A stretch of 64,000 nt of DNA from Microbacterium foliorum. GTDB lineage: Bacteria > Actinomycetota > Actinomycetes > Actinomycetales > Microbacteriaceae. Positions within the stretch are counted from its first letter, which is position 1. Every line of letters starts with the position of its first letter. The position numbers and the translations under genes are program-made. This document shows, one piece after another, positions 45,511 through 53,919 of the stretch. Below the pieces are notes generated by a model. The model saw only the letters and a program-made list of their open reading frames with translations, ran no database searches and was not told the DNA's origin. The DNA lies in NCBI RefSeq assembly GCF_003367705.1, contig NZ_CP031425.1, positions 1 through 64,000 on the forward strand. The letters run 5' to 3'.

Positions 45511-46740
45511 TTATCGGGCACTCGCGAGCACTTCCGTACGCGTTGCTGACCCAAGCGTCCCGTTGAGAAGGGGCATCAGGTACTTGGATGCGAGCCATTC
45601 CACAGCGGGGACCGCCACGGCGTCGCCGAAGGCAAAAAGTGCTTGGTTGTTGCGTGCCCCGGAGAGGTTGAAGTCGCCGGCGCCCATGAGTCGCGCGTAC
45701 TCCAGCGGCGTCATCCAACGCACTTTCAGTCGGCCGTTTCCCAGCCGAACAACGGCCTGCTTGGATGATCCCCCGCGGGCGGTACGCAGGCATCCAGAGA
45801 CGTCATCCGCGCGCACTTCCCATACCGGTACCCCGTTTCGGGTGCGACGGTACGCGGTCCGATACTTCACGCCAGCGGACTTTCGAAGCTGGATAACGCG
45901 CTCACGCTGTGTGGGTGAGAGTGACCTAACGAAAGCGTTCGTCCGATCTGCATCCCACCACCGCTCGTCATCCATCGGCATGGTCTCGACGACCTTGCCG
46001 AAACCTTCGAGCAAGAAGGCCGGGGGCTCGGGGAGAGGTGCTCGATGCATGCGTAGGCTCTCGTCGCCGTAGAAGTTCTGAGCCCAATCCGGACGCAACT
46101 CGGACGCCAGCGACCGCTCATCCTCTGCGGGAGGGTTCTTCGTTCCAACAAGGAACATCCGCGGTCGAGACTGAGGGACGAAACGTCGCGCATCCATCGA
46201 CAGCAGATCGATGGAGTAACCGATGTCGTTGAGAGCCCGGATCGCGCTGCGAAGATCCTCGCCCCCATGTGACGTCGCGAGGCCGATAACGTTCTCTAGA
46301 ACCACGACTTCGGGTGCCCGTTCCTCCATGTCTCGGAGGATATTCACCCATAGCCAGAAGGCGTTCGACTCTTTACCAGCGAGGCCCGCACGGCTGCCTG
46401 CAAGAGACAGGTCCGTGCAGGGTGAGGATGCCCATGCCAGCGAGGCGGACGGTAGATCAGCAGCGGCTACTTTGCCAACGTCTCCGACGACGTAGGTGTG
46501 GTCGGGTCCGTCGTTGAAGTGCGCCGCATACATGGCGTGTTTGTCGGGCTCGTAGTCGTTCGCCCACGCCACCTTGAATCCGGCCGCCTCCAGTCCGATT
46601 CGCGCGAGCCCGATGCCAGCGAAGAACTCGAGGGCCTGCGGGCGCTGTCGGATAGGAGTGATGTTCGCCACAGGGCTATCGTAACAACGTTCGAACATCT
46701 CTGGATCCGCGACATGCGGTGCTCGGTCCGTGAGTGTCAT
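45511..46740 (-). CDS. DNA (cytosine-5) methyltransferase
   Basis: A 409-residue C5 methyltransferase that protects host DNA. All key motifs are visible: motif I FFAGIGLARIGLEAAGF near 39-55, motif IV with catalytic cysteine C108 in SSPCTDLS, motif VI E149-N-V, motif VIII QSRPRMFLVG at 190-199, and the C-terminal ALFAFGDAVAVPAVEWLA (motif X). The target-recognition region between VIII and X is of ordinary size; the recognition sequence cannot be read. It lies between the GHKL-nuclease gene and the GIY-YIG gene on the minus strand. Confidence 0.93.
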   Translation of the reverse strand: MTLTDRAPHVADPEMFERCYDSPVANITPIRQRPQALEFFAGIGLARIGLEAAGFKVAWANDYEPDKHAMYAAHFNDGPDHTYVVGDVGKVAAADLPSASLAWASSPCTDLSLAGSRAGLAGKESNAFWLWVNILRDMEERAPEVVVLENVIGLATSHGGEDLRSAIRALNDIGYSIDLLSMDARRFVPQSRPRMFLVGTKNPPAEDERSLASELRPDWAQNFYGDESLRMHRAPLPEPPAFLLEGFGKVVETMPMDDERWWDADRTNAFVRSLSPTQRERVIQLRKSAGVKYRTAYRRTRNGVPVWEVRADDVSGCLRTARGGSSKQAVVRLGNGRLKVRWMTPLEYARLMGAGDFNLSGARNNQALFAFGDAVAVPAVEWLASKYLMPLLNGTLGSATRTEVLASAR

Positions 46741-46782
46741 CTCGGTCTGCCTTTCGTGGTGGGTGCTCTCCCCTATGCGAGG

Positions 46783-48756
46783 TCACTTCGCACGCGCGGC
46801 CACCGCATCGACGATCTGCTGGATGCTGTTCGCTTCCTCGGCCTTCTTCAAATACTCGTCGTACGCCTGACGGGCGTTGTTCAGGAGTTCGCTGTAAAGC
46901 ACGATGCGGGCATCGTAGGACGACATCAATTTCCGGCTTGTTTCTCGGCCGTCCTCATGGTTCCAGTCCGTCGGGGGCTTGCCGAGGACGCAGACGAGCG
47001 AGTATGTGTCATTCTCTTTGCCGTTGTTGCGCAACCAGCGGACGAGCGCGTTGCGATACTTTCCGATCTGTCCTGCCAGCACCGCCGAGGACGTGGACAC
47101 GGTTGCCCGCTTCAACTCGACGATGACGTGCTGGCCGGTGGTCTTTTGATATCGAATATCGAGGCGAGAGTTTTTCTCGGCCTTGGTCAAAGACTTGGCG
47201 ATGTCCTTGAACTCCGTCTTCATGGACTTTTCCATGGAGGGCATGGAGGCTCGTTCCCATCCTGGGTCGAGTAGCCAAAGGTGGTCGAAAAGGTGCTCCT
47301 GAAGGAATTTTTCCTTGGCGTCGTCGCTTGTGAGCTTCTCGAGTTTCTCGATGATGGCAACGCGCTGCGAGACGATGCGGTGGTACATCACCTCTTCCAG
47401 CTGGTTTCCCTGCTTGAGTAGCTTCCCGAGGGCCGCAACGTCTGTTCCTGACAGCTTGTCGAGAGCATTCAGGTTCTCTCGGTACTTCATTACTTCGAAC
47501 GCAACAACGCCTTGACTGAAGAGGACGTTCTCGTCGTTTGAGTCGAGACCGAGTCGATGAATCTTCCCGAACAGCGAGCGCGCCTTCTTCCGAGAGTCGG
47601 GGCCCAGCGTCCTGTACCAGGCTTTCACCTCGGGGATGTCTTTCGCGGCCTTCGTCCCCGCCTTGTCGCGGAGTCTGTCCCATTCCCCCTTGATGTGCTG
47701 CAGCTCCTCCTTGAGGAACTCGATGAGCGCCATGTACCGGGGGTCGTCCTCGCGAAGCGCCTGACGGCTACTGGTGGCGATATCTTCACCGTCGTCGCTG
47801 TCGAGCCAGTCGGCATGGAGCTCTCCGACCACGTAGCTGCGGTAAATGCCGACGTCGCGGACGGCAGCGAGCAGGTCTTCCTGCGCGAGCTTGCCGCGCA
47901 CCATGAGGGGGACACGGTTGAGGCTGTCGTCGCTGTCCGCCTCCTTCAGCTGGTCCGACGAGTGCACTGTGCCCAGCCACCCGGTGACGTCGCCGTATGC
48001 GGTCTTCGGTGGGCGTGTGAAGGTTTCCTTGCTGGTGGTTGCTCTGGGCGCGAGCTTGTTGTCGGTGTCGCCGTACGTCCACACGTACTGCGTCTTGGGA
48101 AGGAGGTCTCGGTCGGTGACTTCGACCGCCGTCCCGTCGACGTTGACCTTAAACTTCCCGGTGCCTATGACACTGAACCGGCGAGCGAGACGACGCCGCA
48201 GGTTGACTCCGGTCTGGTCGATCCCCTTGGTCAGGTTCGTCAGTGTGATTCGCGTGCCCTTCGCGAAGTCAACCGAGGAGCCATCGAGGGGCACCGGAGC
48301 GTAGTCCGCGCTGGCTCCGGAGTTGCCAGTGCTGACGTTCTCCTGCTTGATGAACTTCTCGATCTCCTCGAAGTCCATCTGCAGTGCGTTGCGTTCAGCG
48401 CCGGAGGCCGTTTCGATGAGGACGGTCTTCGCGATACTGAACAGGGCGAGCTTTCCGATGCCCTTCCTGCCCATCACCGGTCGGCCGGAGGTAGTTTCTG
48501 CCCCGTTGGGGGCGTTGCGCCGCTCGTATCCGACCTTGAGATACCGCTCATTGAGTTGCTGTGCGGTCATGCCATCGCCGTTGTCCTGGATCACAATGCG
48601 CTTGCCCGCAGTGTCCAGGGTGATGTTGACCTCGGTAGCGTCGGCGTCCCAGGCATTCGCGACAACTTCGGATAGGACGGCGGGGGTGCTGCTGTACAGG
48701 CTCACCCCGAGATGGCGGAGGACGTTAAGGCTCAGTGTCATCTTGTACTGGGTCAA
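46783..48756 (-). CDS. GHKL ATPase fused to a PD-(D/E)XK-like nuclease domain
   Basis: A 657-residue protein of the restriction-modification locus. The N-terminus is a MutL/MORC/Hsp90-like ATPase with the N-box E30-x3-N34-x2-D37 in SEVVANAWDADA, D58-N-G-D-G in IQDNGDGM and the G2 loop MGRKGIGK at 95-102. The C-terminal domain carries a nuclease-type motif: D533 in LDIRYQ, 14 residues before E547-L-K549 in IVELKRA. Start codon TTG 48756 has GGAGGA upstream. MutL/MORC-like ATPases in restriction-modification operons are known from comparative genomics (Iyer and Aravind). The ATPase probably controls cleavage. Confidence 0.82.
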   Translation of the reverse strand: MTQYKMTLSLNVLRHLGVSLYSSTPAVLSEVVANAWDADATEVNITLDTAGKRIVIQDNGDGMTAQQLNERYLKVGYERRNAPNGAETTSGRPVMGRKGIGKLALFSIAKTVLIETASGAERNALQMDFEEIEKFIKQENVSTGNSGASADYAPVPLDGSSVDFAKGTRITLTNLTKGIDQTGVNLRRRLARRFSVIGTGKFKVNVDGTAVEVTDRDLLPKTQYVWTYGDTDNKLAPRATTSKETFTRPPKTAYGDVTGWLGTVHSSDQLKEADSDDSLNRVPLMVRGKLAQEDLLAAVRDVGIYRSYVVGELHADWLDSDDGEDIATSSRQALREDDPRYMALIEFLKEELQHIKGEWDRLRDKAGTKAAKDIPEVKAWYRTLGPDSRKKARSLFGKIHRLGLDSNDENVLFSQGVVAFEVMKYRENLNALDKLSGTDVAALGKLLKQGNQLEEVMYHRIVSQRVAIIEKLEKLTSDDAKEKFLQEHLFDHLWLLDPGWERASMPSMEKSMKTEFKDIAKSLTKAEKNSRLDIRYQKTTGQHVIVELKRATVSTSSAVLAGQIGKYRNALVRWLRNNGKENDTYSLVCVLGKPPTDWNHEDGRETSRKLMSSYDARIVLYSELLNNARQAYDEYLKKAEEANSIQQIVDAVAARAK

Positions 48757-48875
48757 ACTCGGTCCTCCATCGCGACGTCGGGCGTGAGTTGAGCCTACGG
48801 GAGAACAGCCCGCCGGAGTTCGAGGGGTTGGAAGAAGGACACTGGGCAGTGCGTGGACGCGCATAAGGTGTAGCT
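48757..48875. promoter_or_regulatory. Divergent promoter region of the restriction-modification locus
   Basis: The 119-base gap lies between the GHKL-nuclease gene and the DUF4928 gene. TAAGGT at 48864-48869 lies six bases before GTG 48876, a leaderless arrangement. The region can coordinate both arms of the locus. Confidence 0.5.
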
Positions 48876-49886
48876 GTGTACTCCTACGTCGACGAGCTCA
48901 CCGCTGAGCTGTCCGATATGCGCCGGCAGCAGGTCACTCGTATGGTCGAGGTCGTTGATGAATGGGTGGACGAGGAGAGGGCCAAGGACGGGTCGGTGCA
49001 ACCTGGGGTGCTCGCCACGGGTCTCGTCATCGCTGATCACGTACGGGGGCAACTTCCGCTGACCGAGCATGACGTGTCAGTCAGCTCCCAGATTCGTGGG
49101 CAAAGCGGCGACCGAGTGCACTCGATTCTGCGGCGATTCGGTGAGGAGCGTAGGTTCCTCAGCGAGGGCGGTCGTACGTCGAGGAATAGCAAGGCGAGAG
49201 GAGTTGAACTTGCTCGTCGACTTAGCGACGCGGTCACCGCCTTGTCGAATAGCGACTGGCATGTCACTCACCGGGAGATTGCGGCAGACGCAATGCAGGA
49301 ACACCTGGTTCGCCTGGTGCAGCGCGACTACTTCGATAAGAAAAGACTCACGCCAGATATCTCCACCCAGCTGACAGTCGGTGCCAGCGTTCAGAGTCTG
49401 CTGTCGGAGGCGAGGAGTCGGAGCGGTTCAGCCGCGGGTGCGGTGGCGCAGCACCTTGTGGGGGCGGCGCTCGAGGAGCGGCTCCCCGACGTGGTCATCG
49501 GATCGGAGAGCTACTCGACCTCTGACCAGCAGACGGCAAGGCCGGGTGACTTCCTCGTCGGCGATACCGCCATCCACGTGACGATGTCTCCCGGCGACCG
49601 CGTGTTCTCTGACCGCTGCAGCCAGAACCTTCAGGCGGGGCTGCGTCCCCTCGTCCTGGTCCCCGAGCAGAGTGTTGTCGCCGCCCTCCAACTTGCCGCG
49701 AACGTTGGCCTGGTAGGCAGTGTCGTCGTGAACTCGATTGAGAGCTTCATCGCAGCCTCACTAGAGGAAGCCAGCGGGTATGAGGGTACCGAGGCGCGGC
49801 AGAGACTCAGGGGGCTGTTCGAGCGCTACAACGAACGAGTAGCTCGCATTGAGCCCGACCCCTCGCTACTCATCGATCTCGGATAG
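48876..49886 (+). CDS. DUF4928 protein, putative restriction endonuclease subunit
   Basis: A 336-residue protein that matches my memory of DUF4928, a family encoded beside C5 methyltransferases. Typical segments are SRSGSAAGAVAQHLVGAALE, YSTSDQQTARPGDFLVGDTA, then FSDRCSQNLQAGLRPLVLVP and a C-terminal RYNERVARIEPDPSLLIDLG. GDFLVGD and the following strands could form the nuclease core. GTG 48876 is supported by TAAGGT six bases upstream. It faces away from the ATPase-methyltransferase arm across a short shared promoter region. Confidence 0.72.
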   Translation: MYSYVDELTAELSDMRRQQVTRMVEVVDEWVDEERAKDGSVQPGVLATGLVIADHVRGQLPLTEHDVSVSSQIRGQSGDRVHSILRRFGEERRFLSEGGRTSRNSKARGVELARRLSDAVTALSNSDWHVTHREIAADAMQEHLVRLVQRDYFDKKRLTPDISTQLTVGASVQSLLSEARSRSGSAAGAVAQHLVGAALEERLPDVVIGSESYSTSDQQTARPGDFLVGDTAIHVTMSPGDRVFSDRCSQNLQAGLRPLVLVPEQSVVAALQLAANVGLVGSVVVNSIESFIAASLEEASGYEGTEARQRLRGLFERYNERVARIEPDPSLLIDLG

Positions 49887-50208
49887 CCGTCTCGCTGCGG
49901 GTCGAGGAGCGTGACACGACCGCGGCGATACTGCCTGTTCGCAGGATTCGGCTACTTGCCGGTCTGCTGACGAGGATTCGTCCGCTCCGATGCCTCTTAG
50001 CTCCGGCCCCGCGAGGGGTTGGAGCGCACGTTTTGTTTGGCACGAAGAGAGTCTGGAACGCAGCGAGGACCTGTCGGAAAAACGCGAGCTGATCTGGAGG
50101 ATCACGAGGTTCTCGGAACTTTCTGCTGCTTAGCGTGGAATCGCCACCAAAACTGGTTGCCGCGATGGCTTGGGGCTCAAGGGGTCCGAGGATAAACGAA
50201 CACACCCG

Positions 50209-50250
50209 CAGCGGGTCCTGTTCGTTGATTCAGGGCCATCTGTTCGTACA
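50209..50250. repeat. Right direct repeat of the island (attR-like)
   Basis: A 42-base sequence beginning CAGCGGG and containing CTGTTCGTTGATTCAGGGC, matching 30738-30779 at 36 of 42 positions. No tRNA fragment lies before it. Confidence 0.75.
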
Positions 50251-50290
50251 GGAAGAGCCGGTCAGAAGTTATTTCTGACCGGCTCTTCCT
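50250..50290. terminator. Hairpin terminator at the right island end
   Basis: A 17-base inverted repeat AGGAAGAGCCGGTCAGA (50250-50266) and its complement at 50274-50290. The central GCCGGTCAGA/TCTGACCGGC stem is the same as at 30788-30814. Confidence 0.8.
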
Positions 50291-50503
50291 GTCGCATCCG
50301 ACATGTCCGCGCCTTCTTGGATAGCGCTTCGTCATCGGAAACAAGCCGTCCACCGACCCTCGTGTCACGTCGAGTCAGGCGACAGCGCTTCAGGCACATC
50401 CGTGACGGTGTCCACGGGGCGCACGATGCCGTCAGCGTCACTTCGAGCTCGACCAGCAATACTGGTGGGGTATCAACCCCCAGCTATGTAACTGGCGATT
50501 CAC

Positions 50504-50737
50504 ATGAAGAGAAACAATCGATTCGTGATCTGGGGACTGCTCGCGGTCGGCATAGCCCTGGTGATCGCATGGGTCTTCGGTGTGATCGCGTACGGATATG
50601 AGGTCGACGCCTCCGCCGGTATCGGGACGCTTCGAACCCAGGACGTCCTGCTCGGTGCGGGTAGCGCTCTGTGTTTCGTCGTGGCCATCATCGTCGCGGT
50701 GACGTCGCGGCGCCGAGCCCGTCGACACCACGTCTGA
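50504..50737 (+). CDS. Small two-span membrane protein
   Basis: A 77-residue protein with two transmembrane segments (FVIWGLLAVGIALVIAWVFG and VLLGAGSALCFVVAIIVAVT) and a basic C-terminal tail RRRARRHHV. The ATG at 50504 is the first of the frame. The family is unknown; the two-helix topology with a short outside loop is common among small stress or envelope proteins. A hairpin follows. Confidence 0.65.
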   Translation: MKRNNRFVIWGLLAVGIALVIAWVFGVIAYGYEVDASAGIGTLRTQDVLLGAGSALCFVVAIIVAVTSRRRARRHHV

Positions 50738-50748
50738 CGGAGGAATGA

Positions 50749-50782
50749 CAGAGGTCGTGCTCGAAGTCGGGCACGACCTCTG
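50749..50782. terminator. Hairpin terminator
   Basis: CAGAGGTCGTGC (50749-50760) and GCACGACCTCTG (50771-50782) with a ten-base loop, between convergent genes. Confidence 0.7.
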
Positions 50783-50869
50783 CCCTCGGTAGCGCTGCGG
50801 AAGACAGAGGTGATGTCGCCAGGCTTCGCTCGGCGTCAGTGTCCCGCGGTGACGACGCGACCGCTGCGG

Positions 50870-51355
50870 CTAGCTCTGGAACGGATGAAGCCTGAGCACT
50901 GAGCATTCGATGACCCCGGGTACGACCGCAGCTTCACCCTCGTCGGTGACGCACGTCGTGAACTCTTCGGGCGCGACTCCAGGTACTGGGGTCGCCGACA
51001 ACGGGTCGTTGTCTTCGAAGGCACCGCCCTCCCACATCTGGATGCACGTCGCTTCCGCATCCGTGATCGCGACGACGCCGTCCGGGGTGGCAACACTCGC
51101 CGATGCACCAGACAGCGTCCCGTCGGAGTTTCGGTACGGGCCTTCGAGGCAATGAACGATGGTCGTCTCAGTCACGGGACGCTCGTCGAGCAGCACGACT
51201 CCGGCAACGCCGGCGCCGGCGACCGACAGGACGCCGCCCGCGATGGACAGACGGCCCCAGATGGTCGTCCACCACTTCGGGCGCGACAGATCGCGGCGCA
51301 TCTGCTCGACGAGGAGGTCCTGCACTTCCCGGTGGTGAGGCATCCGCTCACTCAT
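50870..51355 (-). CDS. Membrane protein coupled to an ECF sigma factor (possible anti-sigma)
   Basis: A 161-residue single-pass protein. A basic N-terminal cytoplasmic part (residues 1-35) precedes a transmembrane segment near 38-58 (LSIAGGVLSVAGAGVAGVVLL), and the rest is an exported domain with four cysteines. Its start overlaps the stop of the sigma-factor gene (ATGA). This matches the usual sigma/anti-sigma pairing, but the short cytoplasmic part has no zinc-binding HxxxCxxC motif, so an anti-sigma role is only an inference. Confidence 0.6.
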   Translation of the reverse strand: MSERMPHHREVQDLLVEQMRRDLSRPKWWTTIWGRLSIAGGVLSVAGAGVAGVVLLDERPVTETTIVHCLEGPYRNSDGTLSGASASVATPDGVVAITDAEATCIQMWEGGAFEDNDPLSATPVPGVAPEEFTTCVTDEGEAAVVPGVIECSVLRLHPFQS

Positions 51356-51948
51356 GCGTTCGCCTCCTCTGCCGTCGGCGAGTACTCATGGAGTTCCCCG
51401 CGCACCCGATTCTTCACTCGAGACAGCCGAGACGTGACGGTGCCCTCGGGGATCCCCAGAACGACCGCGGCTTCGGCGATCGGGAGCTCATGGATGACGC
51501 AGAGGACGAGGACGCTTGCTTCGCGCGGGTTCAGGCGAAGAAGCTCTTGACGGACACTCTCTGAGATCCCCATGGAGTCCATCGCCCGGGCGACCTCATC
51601 CGCGTGATCTGCAACGTCGCCGTCGTGCAGAACGCGCCGAAGTAGACGGTGATATCGCCGCCGGCCCCTCAAGCCGTTCTTGGCGATGACGGATGTGGTG
51701 GCCAGCAACCAGGGCAGCACGGAGCCGTTGATGACCCGAACCTTGGCGCGCTTGCGCCACAGTTCGAAGAAGGCGGTCGCCGCGACCTCCTCCGCATCCC
51801 GGCTGGTAGGCATGATTATGAGCGACAGTCGGAAGACCGGCATCTGGTGACGGTCGTGCAGCCAGCGGTAGGCCGGTTCGTCGCCGCGGGACAGCCGGTA
51901 GAGGAGCTCGCCGTCAGTGGGCGGGTCGAGCGTGAGCCCCTCCGACAC
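51352..51948 (-). CDS. ECF-type RNA polymerase sigma factor
   Basis: A 198-residue sigma-70 family regulator. Region 2 is seen in GELLYRLSRGDEPAYRWLHD, followed by FRLSLIIMPTSRDAEEVAAT, and region 4 in LNPREASVLVLCVIHELPIA with EGTVTSRLSRVKNRVR as the DNA-binding helix-turn-helix. GTG 51948 has GAGGTGAG upstream on the minus strand. It is coupled to the membrane protein downstream. Targets are unknown; the secreted-protein genes nearby are candidates. Confidence 0.87.
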   Translation of the reverse strand: MSEGLTLDPPTDGELLYRLSRGDEPAYRWLHDRHQMPVFRLSLIIMPTSRDAEEVAATAFFELWRKRAKVRVINGSVLPWLLATTSVIAKNGLRGRRRYHRLLRRVLHDGDVADHADEVARAMDSMGISESVRQELLRLNPREASVLVLCVIHELPIAEAAVVLGIPEGTVTSRLSRVKNRVRGELHEYSPTAEEANA

Positions 51949-52152
51949 GATCTCACCTCACACGTCACGGTCGATGTCCAAACCTCCGTCAAGTGTAAAA
52001 GGTCGGCGTCAGGCCTCCGGTAGGACCAACCACGCGATCCTGCGGAGACGACGGAGGCGACCACCGGGCATCGCCGACCCCGATAGCGGCCTACCCACCG
52101 AATGCGCCCCGCCTTGCCTTGTTCTATACACCGGCACGGCGAGGCGCATCGA

Positions 52153-52449
52153 CTACTCGACGACTACCGACGTTCCGTCGCGGGTCGAGTCCACGTTGTA
52201 CACGACGATTGCGCTGACTGCATACGTTGCGAGGGAGACGCACAGTACGACAGCAGCCGCGGCCAGCACGAATACGGCGGGCCGACCGGGGCGACGGAAC
52301 AGCCCGACGATGACGACGACGAGGAGCGCGATCTGCGCGACCACCATCCACGGGAACGCCAACGACAGAATGACAAGTCCTACAGCGACGGCGAGAAGCC
52401 ACCAGGGGTGCGCGGTCGTGGCGGGGGCCGTGTCTACGCGATTCGTCAT
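52153..52449 (-). CDS. Small membrane protein
   Basis: A 98-residue protein with three hydrophobic segments (WWLLAVAVGLVILSLAFPW, VVAQIALLVVVIVGLF and AVFVLAAAAVVLCVSLAT). It starts 13 bases after the stop of the secreted-protein gene and is probably translated from the same mRNA. It is not recognised. It might help export of, or immunity to, the secreted protein; this is only a guess from position. Confidence 0.6.
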   Translation of the reverse strand: MTNRVDTAPATTAHPWWLLAVAVGLVILSLAFPWMVVAQIALLVVVIVGLFRRPGRPAVFVLAAAAVVLCVSLATYAVSAIVVYNVDSTRDGTSVVVE

Positions 52450-52462
52450 GTCAGGCAGTCTT

Positions 52463-53110
52463 TCAGAAGTTCCCCAACGTCGCTGTGTACCGCCCGGGGT
52501 TGCCGCTGTGTGTCTTGATGACGTGCTGCTTGGCGAAGGAGATCGGCGATCCCTTGATAACGACGTTCATGTTGAAAATCACCTCGCACGCGCCCAATCC
52601 GCCGGAAGTGATGTAGTTCGATGCGGAGGAGGAACCGGTGAGTCCGAAGCCAGCCCAGGCCCCCTTGCACGTGAGCACACGCGTCACCTTCGTCGTGTTG
52701 GCTTCGTACTTGAAATCGGTTGTGAAAGACCCGACGTTCACATTGAGGATGCTCGCGGTCACTGTGTCCTTGGCCTGATAGGTCTTGACCGCCGCAGCGG
52801 CACGGGCCTGCACCTGAGGAGTTGCCTCCAGCTCCCTGACCCTTACGGAGCTCTCGAACCTCACCACCGATTTCGGATCCGATTCGGTTCGGGAAAGGAA
52901 CGATTCCTGATCGGTCAGCGACAACTTGTCGAACCCGGTCTGAAGCTCGCCCTCAACCTCTGGGGTAACGCCGAGCGAGGCGGCGAACTCGGAGAAGTCC
53001 TCGTCCACACTCGTGTTGGTTGCGGCCATTGCACCGCTCGATCCTCCGAGCAGCATGGCAGCCGAAACCGCGACGGCAACCGTGATTCGAGAGAGTTTCT
53101 GATATTCCAT
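52463..53110 (-). CDS. Secreted protein of unknown function
   Basis: A 215-residue protein with a clear Sec signal peptide (MEYQKLSRITVAVAVSAAML followed by AMAA cleavage near residue 29). ATG 53110 has AAGGAG seven bases upstream, so the in-frame ATG 53125 is rejected. The first half of the mature part is acidic and helical, the second half is beta-rich (VNVGSFTTDFKYEANTTKVT) with two cysteines (LTCKGAWAG, GACEVIF) that can form a disulfide. The layout of propeptide-like helical part plus compact C-terminal domain resembles secreted antimicrobial or toxin precursors, but no family is recognised. Confidence 0.65.
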   Translation of the reverse strand: MEYQKLSRITVAVAVSAAMLLGGSSGAMAATNTSVDEDFSEFAASLGVTPEVEGELQTGFDKLSLTDQESFLSRTESDPKSVVRFESSVRVRELEATPQVQARAAAAVKTYQAKDTVTASILNVNVGSFTTDFKYEANTTKVTRVLTCKGAWAGFGLTGSSSASNYITSGGLGACEVIFNMNVVIKGSPISFAKQHVIKTHSGNPGRYTATLGNF

Positions 53111-53436
53111 TTGCAGCTCCTTCATTTTTGACAACGGAGTCGACGCTAAGGCGTCTCGTGGTCTTTGTCTGTCCCCACTTAGGGGGACACGGCGCGCCAC
53201 GATGGAGGACTCGGCGGTCGCTCATCGATCAATCCGTACCCTCGCTCCGTGTTGAGCGCTCCAGGTCGAAAGATCGATAGCAAGAAGCTCTGTAAGGAAT
53301 CCGCCTGAGCGGCAAACGCGCGCGAGAGGGTATCGCTCTCGTCCTCGCCGGATACTGATTCTTCGGAGTCTGCGCCGCGCCACCCGAGCGGCACACCCGG
53401 CAGACGCCGACGCACCCGGAGTGGGAGGGGGCACCA
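53111..53436. other. Intergenic region between two divergent secreted-protein genes
   Basis: The 326-base gap must hold both promoters. A minus-strand open frame here shows no domain likeness. No strong repeat is seen. Confidence 0.4.
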
Positions 53437-53901
53437 ATGAAGAAGCGCATCGTCACCGCTACCGCACTGGCCGTCAGTCTGCTGCTGATCGCGCAGGCAT
53501 CGGCATCCGCCTCGGCATCCGACGACACCGAAATCTCCGATATCGAGTACGCTCTCGAGGTCGTGCCCGGCGGCATCGCACTTTCAGATAGATATGCGGT
53601 GTGGCCGGCCCTCGGAATGACGCTGACGGCCGGATCGTCGGCGGCGAGATCCGTCGGCTCCTGCGCGACAGGCACGTTCTGCGCCTACACGGGCAGCGGA
53701 CTCAGCGGCACGAAGCTCGCTTTCGCCATCTGCACGAACGTCAGCACTGCCGCCCTCCGCGTAGTCGCATCGATCGCCAACGGACGCACCTCGGGCAAGG
53801 TGCATGCCAAGAACTCGTCCGGCACCGTCCTCGGCACCGCCGTCGCGAACGGCTCGGCGAACGTCTCGCCCGGCACCGCCAGCCTGCTCTGCACTCTCTA
53901 G
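53437..53901 (+). CDS. Small secreted protein, inhibitor-I36-like
   Basis: A 154-residue protein with a signal peptide (KKRIVTATALAVSLLLIAQ ending in ASASA). The mature domain has four cysteines and the motif CATGTFCAYTGSGLSGTK, which resembles the start of peptidase-inhibitor I36/beta-gamma-crystallin-like units, followed by a Gly/Ser/Ala-rich C-terminus with a terminal cysteine. ATG 53437 has GGGAGGGG upstream. Nineteen bases downstream the next ECF sigma gene begins on the same strand. Confidence 0.6.
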   Translation: MKKRIVTATALAVSLLLIAQASASASASDDTEISDIEYALEVVPGGIALSDRYAVWPALGMTLTAGSSAARSVGSCATGTFCAYTGSGLSGTKLAFAICTNVSTAALRVVASIANGRTSGKVHAKNSSGTVLGTAVANGSANVSPGTASLLCTL

Positions 53902-53919
53902 GCGATCGGTAGCCTGGCA

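Larger units (their letters stand above)
30738..50290. mobile_element. Accessory genomic island inserted behind tRNA-Leu
   Basis: The interval is bounded by imperfect direct repeats at 30738-30779 and 50209-50250, each followed by a GCCGGTCAGA...TCTGACCGGC hairpin. The outside genes are core actinobacterial genes on the left and different chromosomal genes on the right. Inside are defence-type and hypothetical genes in mixed orientation with visibly lower GC, a HAD remnant and an AT-rich segment. I find no integrase, recombinase, transposase or conjugation gene, so the element is either decayed, mobilised in trans, or formed by homologous exchange at a hot spot. The repeat differences point to an old insertion or to exchange of island ends. 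Confidence 0.7.
49887..50503. other. Gene-free right end of the island
   Basis: This 617-base stretch holds the right direct repeat (50209-50250) and its hairpin (50250-50290). Open frames in it show no domain likeness. The part 50291-50503 is probably the promoter side of the next small gene; the chromosome resumes here. Confidence 0.55.

Noticed and set aside
49870..50205. 111-residue minus-strand ORF at the right island end
   Set aside because: It is partly antisense to the DUF4928 gene end and has no domain or ribosome-binding site.
30738..50290. Prophage or integrative conjugative element as explanation of the island
   Set aside because: There are no phage structural, relaxase, type IV secretion or integrase genes; only the ends look mobile.
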